A stretch of DNA of 64,000 nt from VRUE01 sp963837735 (GCA_963837735.1 CAWIOM010000004.1:248001-312000); one strand, 5' to 3'. Positions 8,906 through 18,586 are shown, numbered from the stretch's first letter. Translations and numbers: made by a program. The notes: generated by a model not told the origin, from the sequence alone.

Positions 8906-9330
8906 GCGGCACCTCCCGGCATGACGCCGAGCTGGCGCAGAAGCCCGAGGTCGTCGCGAATCGCGTCGTGCTCGACGAAGCGGCCCTCCTCGTCGACCGA
9001 GAACAGGTGGCACTGCCGCCAGCTCACCTTCTTGCCGGTCGCCGGGATCCCCGACAGCTCGCCTTCGTGCGTGCCCGACATCGTCCCGACGCAGATCACG
9101 GTGTTGCCGTCGGCGGCGATCTCCTCAACCTCGAAGCGGGCGTCCGGGAAGGCGGCCCAGAGTCGCTGCATGACCAGGCGCTGCCCCTCGGCCCCGGGCG
9201 GCGTCCCCTCGACGGCATTGCGATTGACGAACTGCGGCGAGAAGGTCTCATCGTTGATCCGCGTCAGGTCGCGCTCGTTGAAGACCTCCTCGACCGCGCT
9301 GCGTACCCGTTCCATCAACTCATTTGCCAT
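8902..9330 (-). CDS. SnoaL-like ester cyclase family protein
   Basis: The 142-residue protein shows the SnoaL-like pattern: VEEVFNERDLTRINDETFSP, PDARFEVEEIAADGNTV, GTHEGELSGIPATGKKVSW, and a closing VEHDAIRDDLGLLRQLG. It is related in fold to the protein at 7454 but not closely in sequence. Its substrate is unknown. TAGCCT lies 6 nt upstream of the ATG, so it is probably the promoter-proximal gene of a two-gene unit with the TolB-like protein. Confidence 0.8.
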   Translation of the reverse strand: MANELMERVRSAVEEVFNERDLTRINDETFSPQFVNRNAVEGTPPGAEGQRLVMQRLWAAFPDARFEVEEIAADGNTVICVGTMSGTHEGELSGIPATGKKVSWRQCHLFSVDEEGRFVEHDAIRDDLGLLRQLGVMPGGAA

Positions 9331-9376
9331 CTGCCCAGGCTAACCGGTCGGGCCGCGGCCGACCAGGGGCAGATCG

Positions 9377-9754
9377 CTAACCGGGGCCGACGATCGCCGC
9401 GGCGACGAGCCCGCCGCTGACAGCGAGGAAGGAGACGACCGCGAGCGAGCGATACCAGAGCCGCTTCTCGACGTCTGGGTCGAAGGCGAGGGGCAGGAAG
9501 AGGAAGGGGTTGACGGCGGTGCCGAAGGCCAGGGCGACGCCGATCGCGGTCGGCAGGTCGGAGACGGCAAGCCCGACCCCGATCAGGATCAGGCCCATCA
9601 TCACGTAGTCGAGGTGCATCTGGCGGATGCGCTGCGGGGCGACGATGCCGATTCGGCGCAGGAAGTCCGGGCTCTCCTGGCGCAGGACCATCGCCCATCC
9701 CAGCAGGCCGCCGATCGCCAGCTCGATCAGGCCGATCTGAACCAACCAGGTCAC
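9377..9754 (-). CDS. Four-helix integral membrane protein, unknown
   Basis: The 125-residue protein has four hydrophobic segments (about residues 3-22, 48-66, 70-90 and 102-123), separated by loops holding RQMHLDYVMMG and LAFDPDVEKRLWYRS. No catalytic motif is recognised. The GTG start overlaps the thrB stop by four bases (GTGA), making it the last gene of the lysA-hom-thrC-thrB operon. An operon place behind threonine genes may hint at amino-acid-related transport, but four short helices are not a known exporter. Confidence 0.65.
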   Translation of the reverse strand: MTWLVQIGLIELAIGGLLGWAMVLRQESPDFLRRIGIVAPQRIRQMHLDYVMMGLILIGVGLAVSDLPTAIGVALAFGTAVNPFLFLPLAFDPDVEKRLWYRSLAVVSFLAVSGGLVAAAIVGPG

Positions 9755-10634
9755 AGCTCGGGGACGTCCGCGCCGTGAGGGCTGAAGGGGAGGCGGCGGA
9801 CCTCGGCCCAGCCGGCACAGCGGCTCTCGAGCTGCTCGACGACCCTGCCGGCGTCCTGCCAGGTGGTCCAGACGAGGACGGTGGGGCCGGCCCCGGAGAT
9901 CGTCGCCCCGAGCGCGCCCATCTCAGCGGCCGACTCGACCAGCTCCATCGAGCGCGGGTAGAGGTCGCGCCGGCGCCGCTGGTGGACACTGTCGCGGAGG
10001 CCGGCCGCCGACCAGATCGAGGTCGGCGCGTCTGCAGCCCGAGGATCAGACGAAGAGGCGGCGGCGAGGTTGGCGACGGCGTCGGCACGCGGAATCTCGA
10101 TCTGGAATCGCTTCGCGGGCGAGCTCGGTCGAGACCTCCTCGGCCGGGATCGCGACGACCGCCTCGAGCCCGCTCCGGCGGGTCAAAGCGGGCCGCGACC
10201 GGCTCACCGGCCTCCTCCCCACAGACGACGAAGCCGCCGTAGATCGAGGCGGCGACGTTGTCGGGGTGGCCCTCCAGCTCGGCGGCCCTGACCAGCATCT
10301 CCCCCTTCGAAAGGCCGAGCTCGAAGAGGTGGTCCGCGGCGAAGAGGCCGGCGACGATCGCCGCCGCGCTCGAGCCGAGGCCCCGCGCGAGCGGGATCTC
10401 GCTGCGCAGCCGGAAGGCGATGCCGTCGGCCGGCCGCAGGCTCTCGAAGGCGCGGACGATCAGGTTCTCGCGCCCCGTCGGCACCGCGGCACCGCCCGGG
10501 TCGAAGGAGAAATCGCCGGCCTCCTCGACCTCGAGCTCGAGAAACAGGGAGACCGCCGCCGCCATCACGTCGTAGCCCGGGCCGAGGTTCGCCGAGGAGG
10601 CGGGGACGCGGACCAACCGGTGCCGGGTGGTCAT
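9751..10634 (-). CDS. thrB: Homoserine kinase, interrupted by clustered indels
   Basis: A GHMP kinase that phosphorylates homoserine in threonine synthesis. The N-terminus (MTTRHRLVRVPASSANLGPG) and the ATP loop PLARGLGSSAAAIVAG are in one frame up to about 10185. The middle (AVVAIPAEEVSTELAREAIP) then continues in a second frame, DAVANLAAA in a third, LILGLQT and DLDLV in others, and the C-terminal GALGATISGAGPTVLVW runs cleanly to the stop at 9751. At least four indels fall between about 9990 and 10190. The total span (884 nt, about 294 codons) is normal for the family, so the gene is probably intact in the organism. The ATG overlaps the thrC stop (ATGA). Confidence 0.85.
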
Positions 10635-11669
10635 TCGTCGAAAACCGCGCGCTCGACAGCGCTCAGCTCGTTCTCGCAGTTGACCACCGGCGGAGCCTTC
10701 GAGAGGGCGGTGTCGGGGTCCTTGAGGCCGTGGCCGGTGAGCACGCAGACGACAGACTCCGGCGGCGGCGCCTCCTCGTGCGACCGGCATCCCGTGGGCG
10801 AGCAGGCCGGCGACCGAGGCCGCCGACGCCGGCTCGCAGAAAACCCCTTCGCTGGCGGCGAGCCAGCGGTAGGCGTCGAGGATCTGCTCATCGCTGACGG
10901 CCGAGACCCTGCCGCGCGAGGCGGTGAAGGCGTCCATCGCCTCCTCCCAGCGAGCGGGATTGCCGATCCGGATCGCGGAGGCGACCGTCTCCGGCTCGGC
11001 GACCGGGGCGCCGTGCACGAGCGGCGCCGCCCCCTCGGCCTGGAAGCCATAGAGAACCGGAGCGGCCCCGACCTCCTGGAAGCCGCGCCAGTAGGCGGTG
11101 ACGTTGCCGGCGTTGCCGACCGGTATCGCCAGCGCACCCGGCGGCTCGCCCAACTCCTCGACGACCTCGAAGGCAGCCGTCTTCTGCCCTTCGATCCGGT
11201 ACGGGTTGACCGAGTTGACGAGCTCGATCGGGTGCCTGTCGGCGAGCTCTCGGACGATCCTCAGGGCGTCGTCGAAGTTGCCCTGCAGGGCGACGACGCG
11301 GGCGCCATGCATGAGCGCCTGGGCGAGCTTGCCGATCGCGATCTTGCCCTCGGGGACGATCACGGCGCCGCGCATTCCCGCGCGGGCGGCGTAGGCGGCG
11401 GCGCTGGCCGCGGTGTTGCCGGTCGAGGCGCAGATCACGGCCTCGGCACCGCGGCCCTTGGCTCGCGAGACGGCAACCGTCATGCCACGGTCCTTGAAGC
11501 TGCCGGTCGGATTCGAGCCCTCGAACTTGAGATACGCACGGGCGCCGATCCGCTCCGCGAGGCGCGGCGCCTCGATCAGCGGCGTCGTCCCCTCCTCGAG
11601 GCTGACGACCGGGTCCCCCGGCTCGAGCGGCAACCGGTCCCGGTACCTCTCGATCAGCGCCTGTCTCAA
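10631..11669 (-). CDS. thrC: Threonine synthase, one frameshift
   Basis: A PLP enzyme converting O-phosphohomoserine to threonine. KFEGSNPTGSFKDRG holds the Schiff-base lysine and CASTGNTAASAAAYAAR the phosphate-binding turn. The reading breaks near 10788 after LLAHGMP; the C-terminus (VVCVLTGHGLKDPD) follows in another frame to the stop at 10631. Removing one base gives 345 residues, a normal length. The start is TTG at 11669, overlapping the hom stop (TTGA), with GGAGGAG upstream. The context hom-thrC-thrB matches the pathway order. Probably a sequence error rather than a pseudogene. Confidence 0.9.
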
Positions 11670-12901
11670 ACGAACTCCTCCTCGATCACCCGGATCGACC
11701 GGGGCGCCGAGCGCATGTCGTCGAGGCCGGCGATCGCCGCGACCGCGGCGGCGAATTGCGACTCGAGGCACTCGTGGACGACCATCACCAGGCGCGCGTC
11801 GTCGCCGATCCCGCGCTGGACGACGCTCTTCACGGAGATCCCGTTGTCGCCGAGGACCTGGGCGATCCGCGCCAGGACGCCGGGCCGGTCGGCGACCTCG
11901 AGGTGGAGGTAGAACGACGACGTGACGTCGCGGACGACCTCCAGCCGCTCGCGCGGCACCTCGACGGGGGCATCGCCGGCGAGGATCGAGACGACGTCGC
12001 CGAGCACCGCCGAGGCGGTCTGGATGCCGCCGGCTCCGGGCCCCGACATCGTCACCTCGGTGATCGCCGGCGCCTCGACCATGACCGCGTTGAAGGGGCC
12101 GCCGACCGGCGCAAGCGGGTGGCCGCCGTAGAGGAAGCAGGGGAAGACGCTGACGCTGATCCCCGCATCGCGGCGTTCGGCAACGCCGAGCAGCTTCAGC
12201 GAAAGGCCGAGCTCCTTCGCGTAGGCGAGGTCGTCGGGCTTGATCGTCTCGATCCCCTCGTAGGCGACGTCGCCGAGGGTTATCGGGGTGTGAAAGGCGA
12301 GTCGGGCGAGGATCGCCATCTTCGCCGCGGCGTCGGCCCCGTTGACGTCGTCGGTCGGGTCCGCCTCCGCGTAACCGAGCTCCTTCGCCCGCTCCAGGAC
12401 ATCCTCGTAGGCGGCGCCGGTCGCCGCCATCTCGGTGAGGATGAAGTTGGTCGTCCCGTTGACGATCCCGAAGACCTTCGAGATCTCGGTGGCGCCGAAG
12501 CTCTCCTGGATCACCCGCACGATGGGGATCACCCCGGCGACGGCCGCCTCGAAGCGGATCTGGACGCCGGCCTCGCGGGCGACGCCGAAGATCTCGTCGC
12601 CGTGCTGGGCGAGCAGCTGCTTGTTGGCGGTGACGACCGGCTTGCCGGCGCGCAGGGCGGCGAGCACGTGCTCCCGGGCGGGCTCGGTGCCGCCGAGCAA
12701 CTCGACGATCAGGTCGGAGGCGGCGAGGATCTGCTCGAAGTCGCCCTCGCCGCGGGTCAGCACGCCGGCGATCTCCGGCCGCCGACCGCAGGCGGCCTCG
12801 ACGGCGGCGGCGCGATCGTCGACGAGCTCGGCAAAGGCGCCGCCGACCGTGCCGCGGCCGAGCAGCCCGATCCGAACCGGTTTCGAGGATCCCTCAGACA
12901 T
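11666..12901 (-). CDS. hom: Homoserine dehydrogenase with ACT domain
   Basis: The 411-residue enzyme reduces aspartate semialdehyde to homoserine. The NAD(P) fold begins with IGLLGRGTVGGAF, the substrate domain has AGKPVVTANKQLLA and IVNGTTNFIL, and DVNGADAAAKMAILARLAF carries the catalytic lysine region. Residues about 340-411 form an ACT domain (YLHLEVADRPGVLARIAQVL), the usual threonine feedback site. The ATG overlaps the end of lysA by eight bases and the stop overlaps the thrC start, so the genes are translationally coupled. Confidence 0.96.
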   Translation of the reverse strand: MSEGSSKPVRIGLLGRGTVGGAFAELVDDRAAAVEAACGRRPEIAGVLTRGEGDFEQILAASDLIVELLGGTEPAREHVLAALRAGKPVVTANKQLLAQHGDEIFGVAREAGVQIRFEAAVAGVIPIVRVIQESFGATEISKVFGIVNGTTNFILTEMAATGAAYEDVLERAKELGYAEADPTDDVNGADAAAKMAILARLAFHTPITLGDVAYEGIETIKPDDLAYAKELGLSLKLLGVAERRDAGISVSVFPCFLYGGHPLAPVGGPFNAVMVEAPAITEVTMSGPGAGGIQTASAVLGDVVSILAGDAPVEVPRERLEVVRDVTSSFYLHLEVADRPGVLARIAQVLGDNGISVKSVVQRGIGDDARLVMVVHECLESQFAAAVAAIAGLDDMRSAPRSIRVIEEEFV

Positions 12902-14159
12902 CGCGGGCGATGAGATCCTCGTAGGCCTCGCGCCGAACGACCACCCTGGCGTCGCCGTCGCGGCAGAAGGCGACCGGCGGGCGGGGCACGGCGTTGTAGT
13001 TGCTTGCCATCGAGTGGCCGTAGGCGCCGGTCGCAGGGACGACGACGATGTCGCCGACCCGTGGGTCCTCGAGGCGGGCCTCCTCGATCAGGACGTCGCC
13101 GGACTCGCAGTGCATGCCGACCAGGCGGCAGGCGGTCGAGTCGCCGATCCGATCGGCGACCTCGGCTTCGTAGACGGCGTCGTAGAGCATCGGGCGAATG
13201 TTGTCCGCCATGCCGCCGTCGACCGCCACGTAGCGCCGCCCACCGGCGTCCTTGACCGTGCCGACCGTGTAGAGCGAGAGACCTGCGTTGGCGACCAGCG
13301 AGCGCCCCGGCTCACAGAGCACCTTGACGCCGGCCGGGGCCTGCGCCAGCATCGCCTCCGCGTAGGCGGCAGGCGGCGGCGGGTCGTCTTCGCGGGTGTA
13401 GGCGGCGGCGAAGCCCCCGCCCATGTTGATCAGCGGAAACTCGCCGGCGGCGCTGAGCACCTCGGCGAGCGTGCCGTAGACGTCGAGATCGAAGATCTGG
13501 GAGCCGAGGTGGGCGTGGAGCCCGCGGACCTCGAGCCCGGCCGCGCCGCAGCGCTCGATCGCCTTCGGCAGGAGCGCCAGCGGGATGCCGAACTTCGAGT
13601 CCTCCTGGCCGGTCGCGATCTTCTCGTGGGTGTCGGGACGAATTCCCGGCGTCGCCCGCAGGAGGACGCGCTGATCGCGGCCGGCGGCGACCCGCTCGAG
13701 CCTCTCGATCTCGTCGAAGGAGTCGACGATGATGTGCCCCACCCCGGCCGCGACCGCCTGCTCGAGCTCCGCGACGGTCTTGTTGTTGCCGTGCATGTAG
13801 ATCCGCTCGGCGTCGAAGCCGGCGTTCAGGGCCAGGAACAGCTCGCCGCCCGAGGCGACGTCGCAGGAGAGGCCCTCCTCGGCGAAGAGCCGCAGGGCGG
13901 CGGTGCAGGGGAACGCCTTGCTCGCGTAGACGACCTCGAAGTCGTCGGTGCGCTCGGCGAAGGCGGCGCGGATCGCCCGTGCCCGGGCGCGCATGTCGTC
14001 CTCGGCGTATACGTAGGCGGGCGTGCCCAGCTCGGCGGCGAGCTCGACGACGTCGCAGCCGCCCACCTCGAGCCGACCGCGCTCGTTGAGGCGACTGCCG
14101 ATCGGATATACCGCCGACCCCGCTATCGGGTCGGCCAACGCCTGTCCACGCTCCGCCAT
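12894..14159 (-). CDS. lysA: Diaminopimelate decarboxylase
   Basis: The 421-residue fold-III PLP enzyme makes L-lysine from meso-diaminopimelate. The PLP lysine is in VVYASKAFPC, the glycine loop is LINMGGGFAAAY, and the active-site cysteine region is HCESGDVL, after CEPGRSLVANAG. I chose the ATG at 14159 (MAERGQALADP) because homologous N-termini begin shortly before PIGSRLNERGRLEVGG; the open frame upstream is low-complexity. CACAAT lies 9 nt before the ATG and could be a short-leader promoter. It is the first gene of the operon with hom, thrC, thrB and a membrane protein. Confidence 0.95.
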   Translation of the reverse strand: MAERGQALADPIAGSAVYPIGSRLNERGRLEVGGCDVVELAAELGTPAYVYAEDDMRARARAIRAAFAERTDDFEVVYASKAFPCTAALRLFAEEGLSCDVASGGELFLALNAGFDAERIYMHGNNKTVAELEQAVAAGVGHIIVDSFDEIERLERVAAGRDQRVLLRATPGIRPDTHEKIATGQEDSKFGIPLALLPKAIERCGAAGLEVRGLHAHLGSQIFDLDVYGTLAEVLSAAGEFPLINMGGGFAAAYTREDDPPPPAAYAEAMLAQAPAGVKVLCEPGRSLVANAGLSLYTVGTVKDAGGRRYVAVDGGMADNIRPMLYDAVYEAEVADRIGDSTACRLVGMHCESGDVLIEEARLEDPRVGDIVVVPATGAYGHSMASNYNAVPRPPVAFCRDGDARVVVRREAYEDLIARDV

Positions 14160-14196
14160 GAGACGGGCATTGTGACGGTTGCGCCAGGTTCTCCGG

Positions 14197-14914
14197 CTAG
14201 TCGCCGTGGCCGAGCAAGCCGCCGACCGCTTCGCCGGTGCCCTTGACGGTTTTGTCGAGCGCGCCGCCGACTGTCGATTCGGGCCCGGCGACGCCTTTGA
14301 CGACACCTTCGACGACCTGGCCGGCGCCGGTCTGACCGACGGCGCCACCGGTGACCTGGTCGACCCCCGAGACGACTTCTTCGGTCGTCTTGGTCACCGT
14401 TTCGGAGACCTTGCCGCCGCTGGGAACCGAGCTTTCGCCCGCTGCCGCCCTCGCCGCCGCCGCCGCTGCCGCCGCCACCACCCGCTCCGCCGGCGCCATT
14501 GCTGCCGCCCGACTGCGAGGGAGCGCTCGTCGTCCCGTTGCCGCCACCGTTGCCCGTCGAGGGCTTGCCGGTGCCAGGCCCGGCGTCCGCCACGGGTGTC
14601 GGGGCAATCACGTCCGCGCTCTCATCGCCTGTGCGCGTCCCGCCGCTCCGCCCGCCCCCGGGCTGCGAGCTGCCGCCGCCGGCCGCCGCGCCATGGGCCG
14701 CTGGCGCCGCCTCGCCTGCGGCCCTTGCGCCGGCCGCGGGCGCCGCCGCCCCAACCGAGGCCGGGCTGGAGTCGCCGTCGCCGACCAGGTCGGTGAAGGG
14801 CCAGTCCCTGGTCGCCTGCACCGAGACGAGCGCGACGAACATCGCCACGGCGATGGCGATCAGGACCGTTCCCGAAACTGCCCCGGCGAGGTATGTGTGG
14901 GCCTGGCGGATCAT
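14197..14914 (-). CDS. Membrane-anchored low-complexity protein, one frameshift
   Basis: The N-terminus (from ATG 14914) has one strong membrane helix (GTVLIAIAVAMFVALVSV), then a long Ala/Gly/Pro/Ser linker with GGGGSGGGG-like stretches. Near 14450 the frame changes, and the other frame supplies a clean Val/Gly/Thr-rich tail (VSETVTKTTEEVVSGVDQV, then EAVGGLLGHGD and a TAG stop). The tail repeats a V..V...V.G pattern every 10-12 residues, typical of amphipathic repeats in some exported actinobacterial proteins. No family recognised. The span is 718 nt, one base over a multiple of three, consistent with a single inserted base. Confidence 0.55.
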
Positions 14915-15019
14915 CGATCTGCTGCTGCCTGTACCCAGCCTGGCAGGGCGAACCCCAACTCTCATACCGAAAATTTGGACTTCTGCGGGCCGCCGGCGCC
15001 GCTTCGTCCGGGGCCGTGC

Positions 15020-16215
15020 CTAGAGGTAGCCGAGCGGGTCGGTGGGGGTGCCGTTGACGCGGACCTCGAAATGGAGATGAGGACCGAAGCAGTGGCCCGT
15101 ACAGCCGGTGTAACCGATGATGTCGGCCTGCGAAACGCTCTGCCCGGAGCTGACGGCGAAGGCCGACTGGTGGGCGTAGCAGGTGGAGAGCCCGCCGCCG
15201 TGGTCGAGGCAGGTGTAGTTGCCGTAGCCGCCGCTTTCGGCTTCGCCCTGCTGGAGGATCACGCTTCCCGAGGCGGCGGCGCGGATCGGCGTGCCTTCCG
15301 GCACCGCGATGTCGATCCCCTCGTGCATCCGTCCCCAGCGCATGCCGAAAGGAGACACGACGGCACCGTCCACCGGCCAGATCAGGCCGCTGCCGTTGCC
15401 GGGCTGGATCGGGCCGGCGGGCAGCGGCGCCGAGCCGAAGCCGGCGAGCGTCGCCGCGAGTTCGCCCTGGATCGCGGAGACGTCGCCGTCCAGGTCTGCC
15501 TCGACCGAGCTGATCTTCTTCGAGCGCGTGCTCGCGCTCGGCACGCGCCGAGACGAGCTTCGACTGGTGCTGCCTGGACTGCCTGGCGGGCGCCGGCCAG
15601 CGCCTGCTCTTCGGCGGCGATCGCGTCGCGGGCCGCTTCGATTCGGTTCTTCGCCGAGCGCAGACGGGCGACCGTGTCCTTGACCTGGTCGCGCAGCTCG
15701 CGGACCCGACCGACGACCGCTTCGTCCATGCCGTGGATCCGTTCCAGATACTCGGTGCGGGTGGCGAGTTCCTCGTAGCCGTCGGAGCCGAGGATGAGCC
15801 CGAGCACATCCGGGGACCCGCTCTCGTACATGGCGACCAGCCGCTCGCGAAGCGCGAGCAGCGCCCGCCGCAGGCGTGCCTTGACGACGGCGAGGTGCTT
15901 CTTCGCGACATCGAGCTCCTCGACCGCGCTGTCGAGCTCCGCCTGCTTGGCGGCGAGCCTGCGGCGGACCGCGTCTTCCTCCGTGCGCAGGGCGGCGACC
16001 TCCGAGGTCAGCTTCTCGATCCGGTCCCCGTAGCCGGAGATCGTCGTCGTCAGCACGCCCTTGCGCTCGCGGACGTGGGAGAGCTTGGCTTCCTTGTGTT
16101 CGAGCTTCGACTGGAGGTCAGCGGCGGACGCCCCCGGACTGGTCGCGAGCAGCGCGACGAGCGCCGCCGCGGCGGCAGGGAGAGCCGCCATGGCGAGGCG
16201 ATTCTTGGCAGGCAT
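15020..16215 (-). CDS. EnvC-like M23 murein peptidase, two frameshifts
   Basis: A signal peptide (ALPAAAAALVALLATSPGASA) is followed by a long coiled coil (residues about 30-230) and a C-terminal M23 (LytM) peptidase. The peptidase holds MHEGIDIAVPEG (H and D zinc ligands), YGNYTCLDHGGG and GPHLHFEVR (H-x-H). Homologues hydrolyse or activate hydrolysis of peptidoglycan cross-links. The reading shifts twice near 15575 and 15535, between coiled coil and peptidase; the short in-between piece (QHQSKLVSARAEREHA) is in the third frame. Full span is about 398 codons. TAGCCT eight bases before the ATG is a probable promoter. Confidence 0.83.
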
Positions 16216-16223
16216 CGGCAACG

Positions 16224-16229
16224 AGGCTA
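16224..16229 (-). promoter_or_regulatory. Predicted -10 (TAGCCT), 8 nt before M23 peptidase start
   Basis: TAGCCT on the minus strand, eight bases upstream of the ATG at 16215. It fits the TANNNT form and spacing of a leaderless actinobacterial promoter and matches a hexamer repeated before many genes in the window. Confidence 0.45.
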
Positions 16230-16284
16230 GCCGAGGCGAGAATTCGCCCAAGCGAGTTCCGTCACGGTGCAATCCGGCTTGCGA

Positions 16285-17205
16285 TCAGCGCTCCGGAGGG
16301 GTCCTCTCGACTTCGAGAAGCACCTCCGGCGCCTCCTCCTCCATCTGCAGGGTCGTGTGGTCGAGCTCGAAACGCTCGTGCAGCAGCAGCTCGAGGCGCT
16401 GCCGGGTGAGGTCGCGATCGGCGCCCACGGCGACGACGACGTGGGCGGCGAGGGCCCCGAAGCCGGGGGTAACCGTCCAAACGTGGAGGTCGTGGACCGA
16501 GCGCACCCCCTCCTCGGTGCAGATCGCCGCTCCCAGCGCCTCGACGTCGAGGCCCTCGGGAGCGGCCTCCATCAACACCTCGACGGGCTCCTTGATCAGC
16601 CGCCAGGACGAGGCGAGGACGAGAGCCGAGATCACCAGGCCGACGATCGGGTCGACGGCGGGGGAGCCGCCGGCGAGGACGACGGCGCCGGCGAGGACGA
16701 CGCCCAGCGAGCCGATCGCGTCGGCGAAGCTGTGGCGCAGCGCGCCCTCGAGATTGAGGTCCTCGCGGCGGCCACCGGCGAGGACGACGGTCGCCGCCAC
16801 GTTGCCGGCGAGGCCGAGCAGGCCGAGGACAAGGACGCCGGCGCCGTCGATCTCGGGGGGGTCGCCGAGGCGGCCGACGGCGGCGATCGCGATCCCGATC
16901 GCGACGGCGACGAGCAGCAGCCCGTTGACCAGGGCCGCGAGCACCTCCGAGCGCTGGTAGCCGAAGGTTCGGCGGGCGCCGCCGGGACGCGAGGCGAGGG
17001 CGGCGGCGAACAGCGCCAGGCCGATCGAGCCGACGTCCGAGAGCAGGTGGCCGGCGTCGGCGAGGACGGCCAGCGACCCGGTGAGGAGCCCGCCGACGAC
17101 CTCGATCGCGAGCATCGCCGCGTTGATCGCCAGCGCCAGCCAGAGCCGGCGGCGGCTGTCGCTGCGCCGCGCCTCGAGGCCGTGCTCGTGAGCGTGAACG
17201 TGCAC
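16285..17205 (-). CDS. Cation diffusion facilitator (zinc exporter type)
   Basis: The 306-residue protein has the CDF plan: a His-rich start (HVHAHEHG), six membrane helices, and a cytosolic C-terminal ferredoxin-like domain (VHDLHVWTVTPGFGALAAHV). Helix 2 contains LADAGHLLSDVG and helix 5 has HSFADAIGSLG, the Asp/His set that forms the transport zinc site. It should export Zn2+ (or Cd2+/Co2+) by proton antiport across the inner membrane. The start is GTG with TAAGCT seven bases upstream, so translation is probably leaderless. No regulator is adjacent. Confidence 0.92.
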   Translation of the reverse strand: MHVHAHEHGLEARRSDSRRRLWLALAINAAMLAIEVVGGLLTGSLAVLADAGHLLSDVGSIGLALFAAALASRPGGARRTFGYQRSEVLAALVNGLLLVAVAIGIAIAAVGRLGDPPEIDGAGVLVLGLLGLAGNVAATVVLAGGRREDLNLEGALRHSFADAIGSLGVVLAGAVVLAGGSPAVDPIVGLVISALVLASSWRLIKEPVEVLMEAAPEGLDVEALGAAICTEEGVRSVHDLHVWTVTPGFGALAAHVVVAVGADRDLTRQRLELLLHERFELDHTTLQMEEEAPEVLLEVERTPPER

Positions 17206-17242
17206 GCCCCCGAGCTTAGAAGGCCCGGGGGCGGGCGAACGG

Positions 17243-18529
17243 CTAGGCGGGGACGGGCTCCTTGTCGGGCTCGGCCGCCGGTGAGTCGCCCTTCATCGCC
17301 TTCTCGGCGACCTCGGCGCCGAAGGCGAGCCGCTCCGCGTATTCGCGTGCCTGCATGCGGGAGATGACCATCCGCTGAATCTCGGCCGTCCCCTCGAAGA
17401 GCTGGTAGATCTTGGCGTCGCGGAAGAACTTCTCCAGCGGCAGCTCCGGGCTCCAGGCGTCGGGGCCGACGAGGTCCATCAGCGTCGTCGTCGCCCACAT
17501 CGTCACGTCGCCCGCCTTGAGCTTCGACATCGAGCCCTGGCCGCCCCTCATCGGGATGCCGTTGCGGCCCATCCAGGAGGCGCGCTGGACCAGCAGCCGA
17601 GCCGCTTCGATCTCGGTGGCGACATCGGCGAGGGTCTGCTGGATGCGCTGCGTCTGCAGCATCGGGATTCCGGCCTCCGAGCGCCCGTCCAGATATTCGA
17701 GGGTCGCCTCATAGGCAGCTTGGGCGATGCCGAGAGCCGAGGCGCCGACCAGCGGCCGGGTCATCTCGAAGGTCGCCAGCGCGTCGGCCGAGCGGGACTT
17801 CTGCCCGGAGCGCCCGCGCTCGAGCTTCTTCTCCAGCTTCTCCTCCCCGCCGAGCAGGTTCTCGACCGGAATGCGGCAGTCCTCGAGCACGATCTCGGCC
17901 GTGTGGGAGGCGCGGATCCCGAGCTTGCTCTCCTTCTTGCCCTGGCTGAGGCCGGGTGTCCCCTTGCCGACGACGAAGGAGGCCTGGCCGCGGGTGCCGA
18001 GCTCCGGGTCGACGGTTGCCACGACCACGTGGACGTCGGCGATGCCGCCGTTGGTGATGAAGACCTTGGTCCCGTTCAGGACCCACTCGTCGCCGTCGCG
18101 CTTGGCCGTCGTCTTCAGGCTCTTGACGTCGGAGCCGGCCTGCGGCTCGGTGACGGCGTAGGCGCCGAGCTTGATCTCGTCGCCGCTGCCGAAGCACTCG
18201 GGTACCCACTGCGCAATCTGCTCGGGAGTCCCGGAGGAGGCGATGCCCGCCGCGGCGAGGCCCGAGCCGGAGATCGCGAGGGCAATCCCGGCGCACCCCC
18301 AGTGGAACTCTTCGGCCGAGATCACCGACATCTGGCCGTCGGGGTCGGCCGCCGTCCGCTGGATGCCCTCGAGGCCGCCGAAGCCCTGCCTGCGAGCCTC
18401 CTTGATGACCTCCCAGGGGATGCTCTCCTCTTCGTCGTGCTTGCGAGCCGCGGGCCGGATCACCTCGCGGGCAAACTTCCTCGCCCTCTCCTTGTACTCG
18501 CTCTGCTCGTCGTTAAGTGCGAAGTCCAA
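17243..18529 (-). CDS. Acyl-CoA dehydrogenase
   Basis: The 428-residue flavoenzyme has the standard ACAD fold: YAVTEPQAGSDVKSLKT (FAD/substrate contacts), a middle beta domain (GTKVFITNGGIADVHVV), and a C-terminal helical domain with FRDAKIYQLFEGTAEIQR, where the Glu fits the catalytic base of short/medium-chain type enzymes. It probably oxidises acyl-CoA to 2-enoyl-CoA. The chosen start is TTG at 18529 with GAGGGG five bases upstream; residues upstream do not resemble the family. The promoter region carries the TetR-type palindrome at 18567-18586. Confidence 0.92.
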   Translation of the reverse strand: MDFALNDEQSEYKERARKFAREVIRPAARKHDEEESIPWEVIKEARRQGFGGLEGIQRTAADPDGQMSVISAEEFHWGCAGIALAISGSGLAAAGIASSGTPEQIAQWVPECFGSGDEIKLGAYAVTEPQAGSDVKSLKTTAKRDGDEWVLNGTKVFITNGGIADVHVVVATVDPELGTRGQASFVVGKGTPGLSQGKKESKLGIRASHTAEIVLEDCRIPVENLLGGEEKLEKKLERGRSGQKSRSADALATFEMTRPLVGASALGIAQAAYEATLEYLDGRSEAGIPMLQTQRIQQTLADVATEIEAARLLVQRASWMGRNGIPMRGGQGSMSKLKAGDVTMWATTTLMDLVGPDAWSPELPLEKFFRDAKIYQLFEGTAEIQRMVISRMQAREYAERLAFGAEVAEKAMKGDSPAAEPDKEPVPA

Positions 18530-18566
18530 TTTGTCCCCTCTGCTCGCTTCCGGTCGATGACGACGG

Positions 18567-18586
18567 TTGATTGACCAGTCAGTCAA
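18567..18586. promoter_or_regulatory. TetR-type operator (near-palindrome)
   Basis: TTGATTGACCAGTCAGTCAA is a 20-bp near-palindrome (8 of 10 bases match between arms), 38 bp upstream of the acyl-CoA dehydrogenase start and 48 bp from the divergent CWB2 gene. Its reverse complement matches the site at 27267-27286 at 16 of 20 positions. Such TGACTGRTCA-like elements are typical targets of TetR-family repressors controlling acyl-CoA catabolism; the regulator is not in the window. Confidence 0.6.

Noticed and set aside
14622..15911. Long Arg-rich minus-strand frame across the M23 gene
   Set aside because: Only a short piece of it (near 15540-15575) is real, bridging two indels in the peptidase gene; the rest is a shadow.
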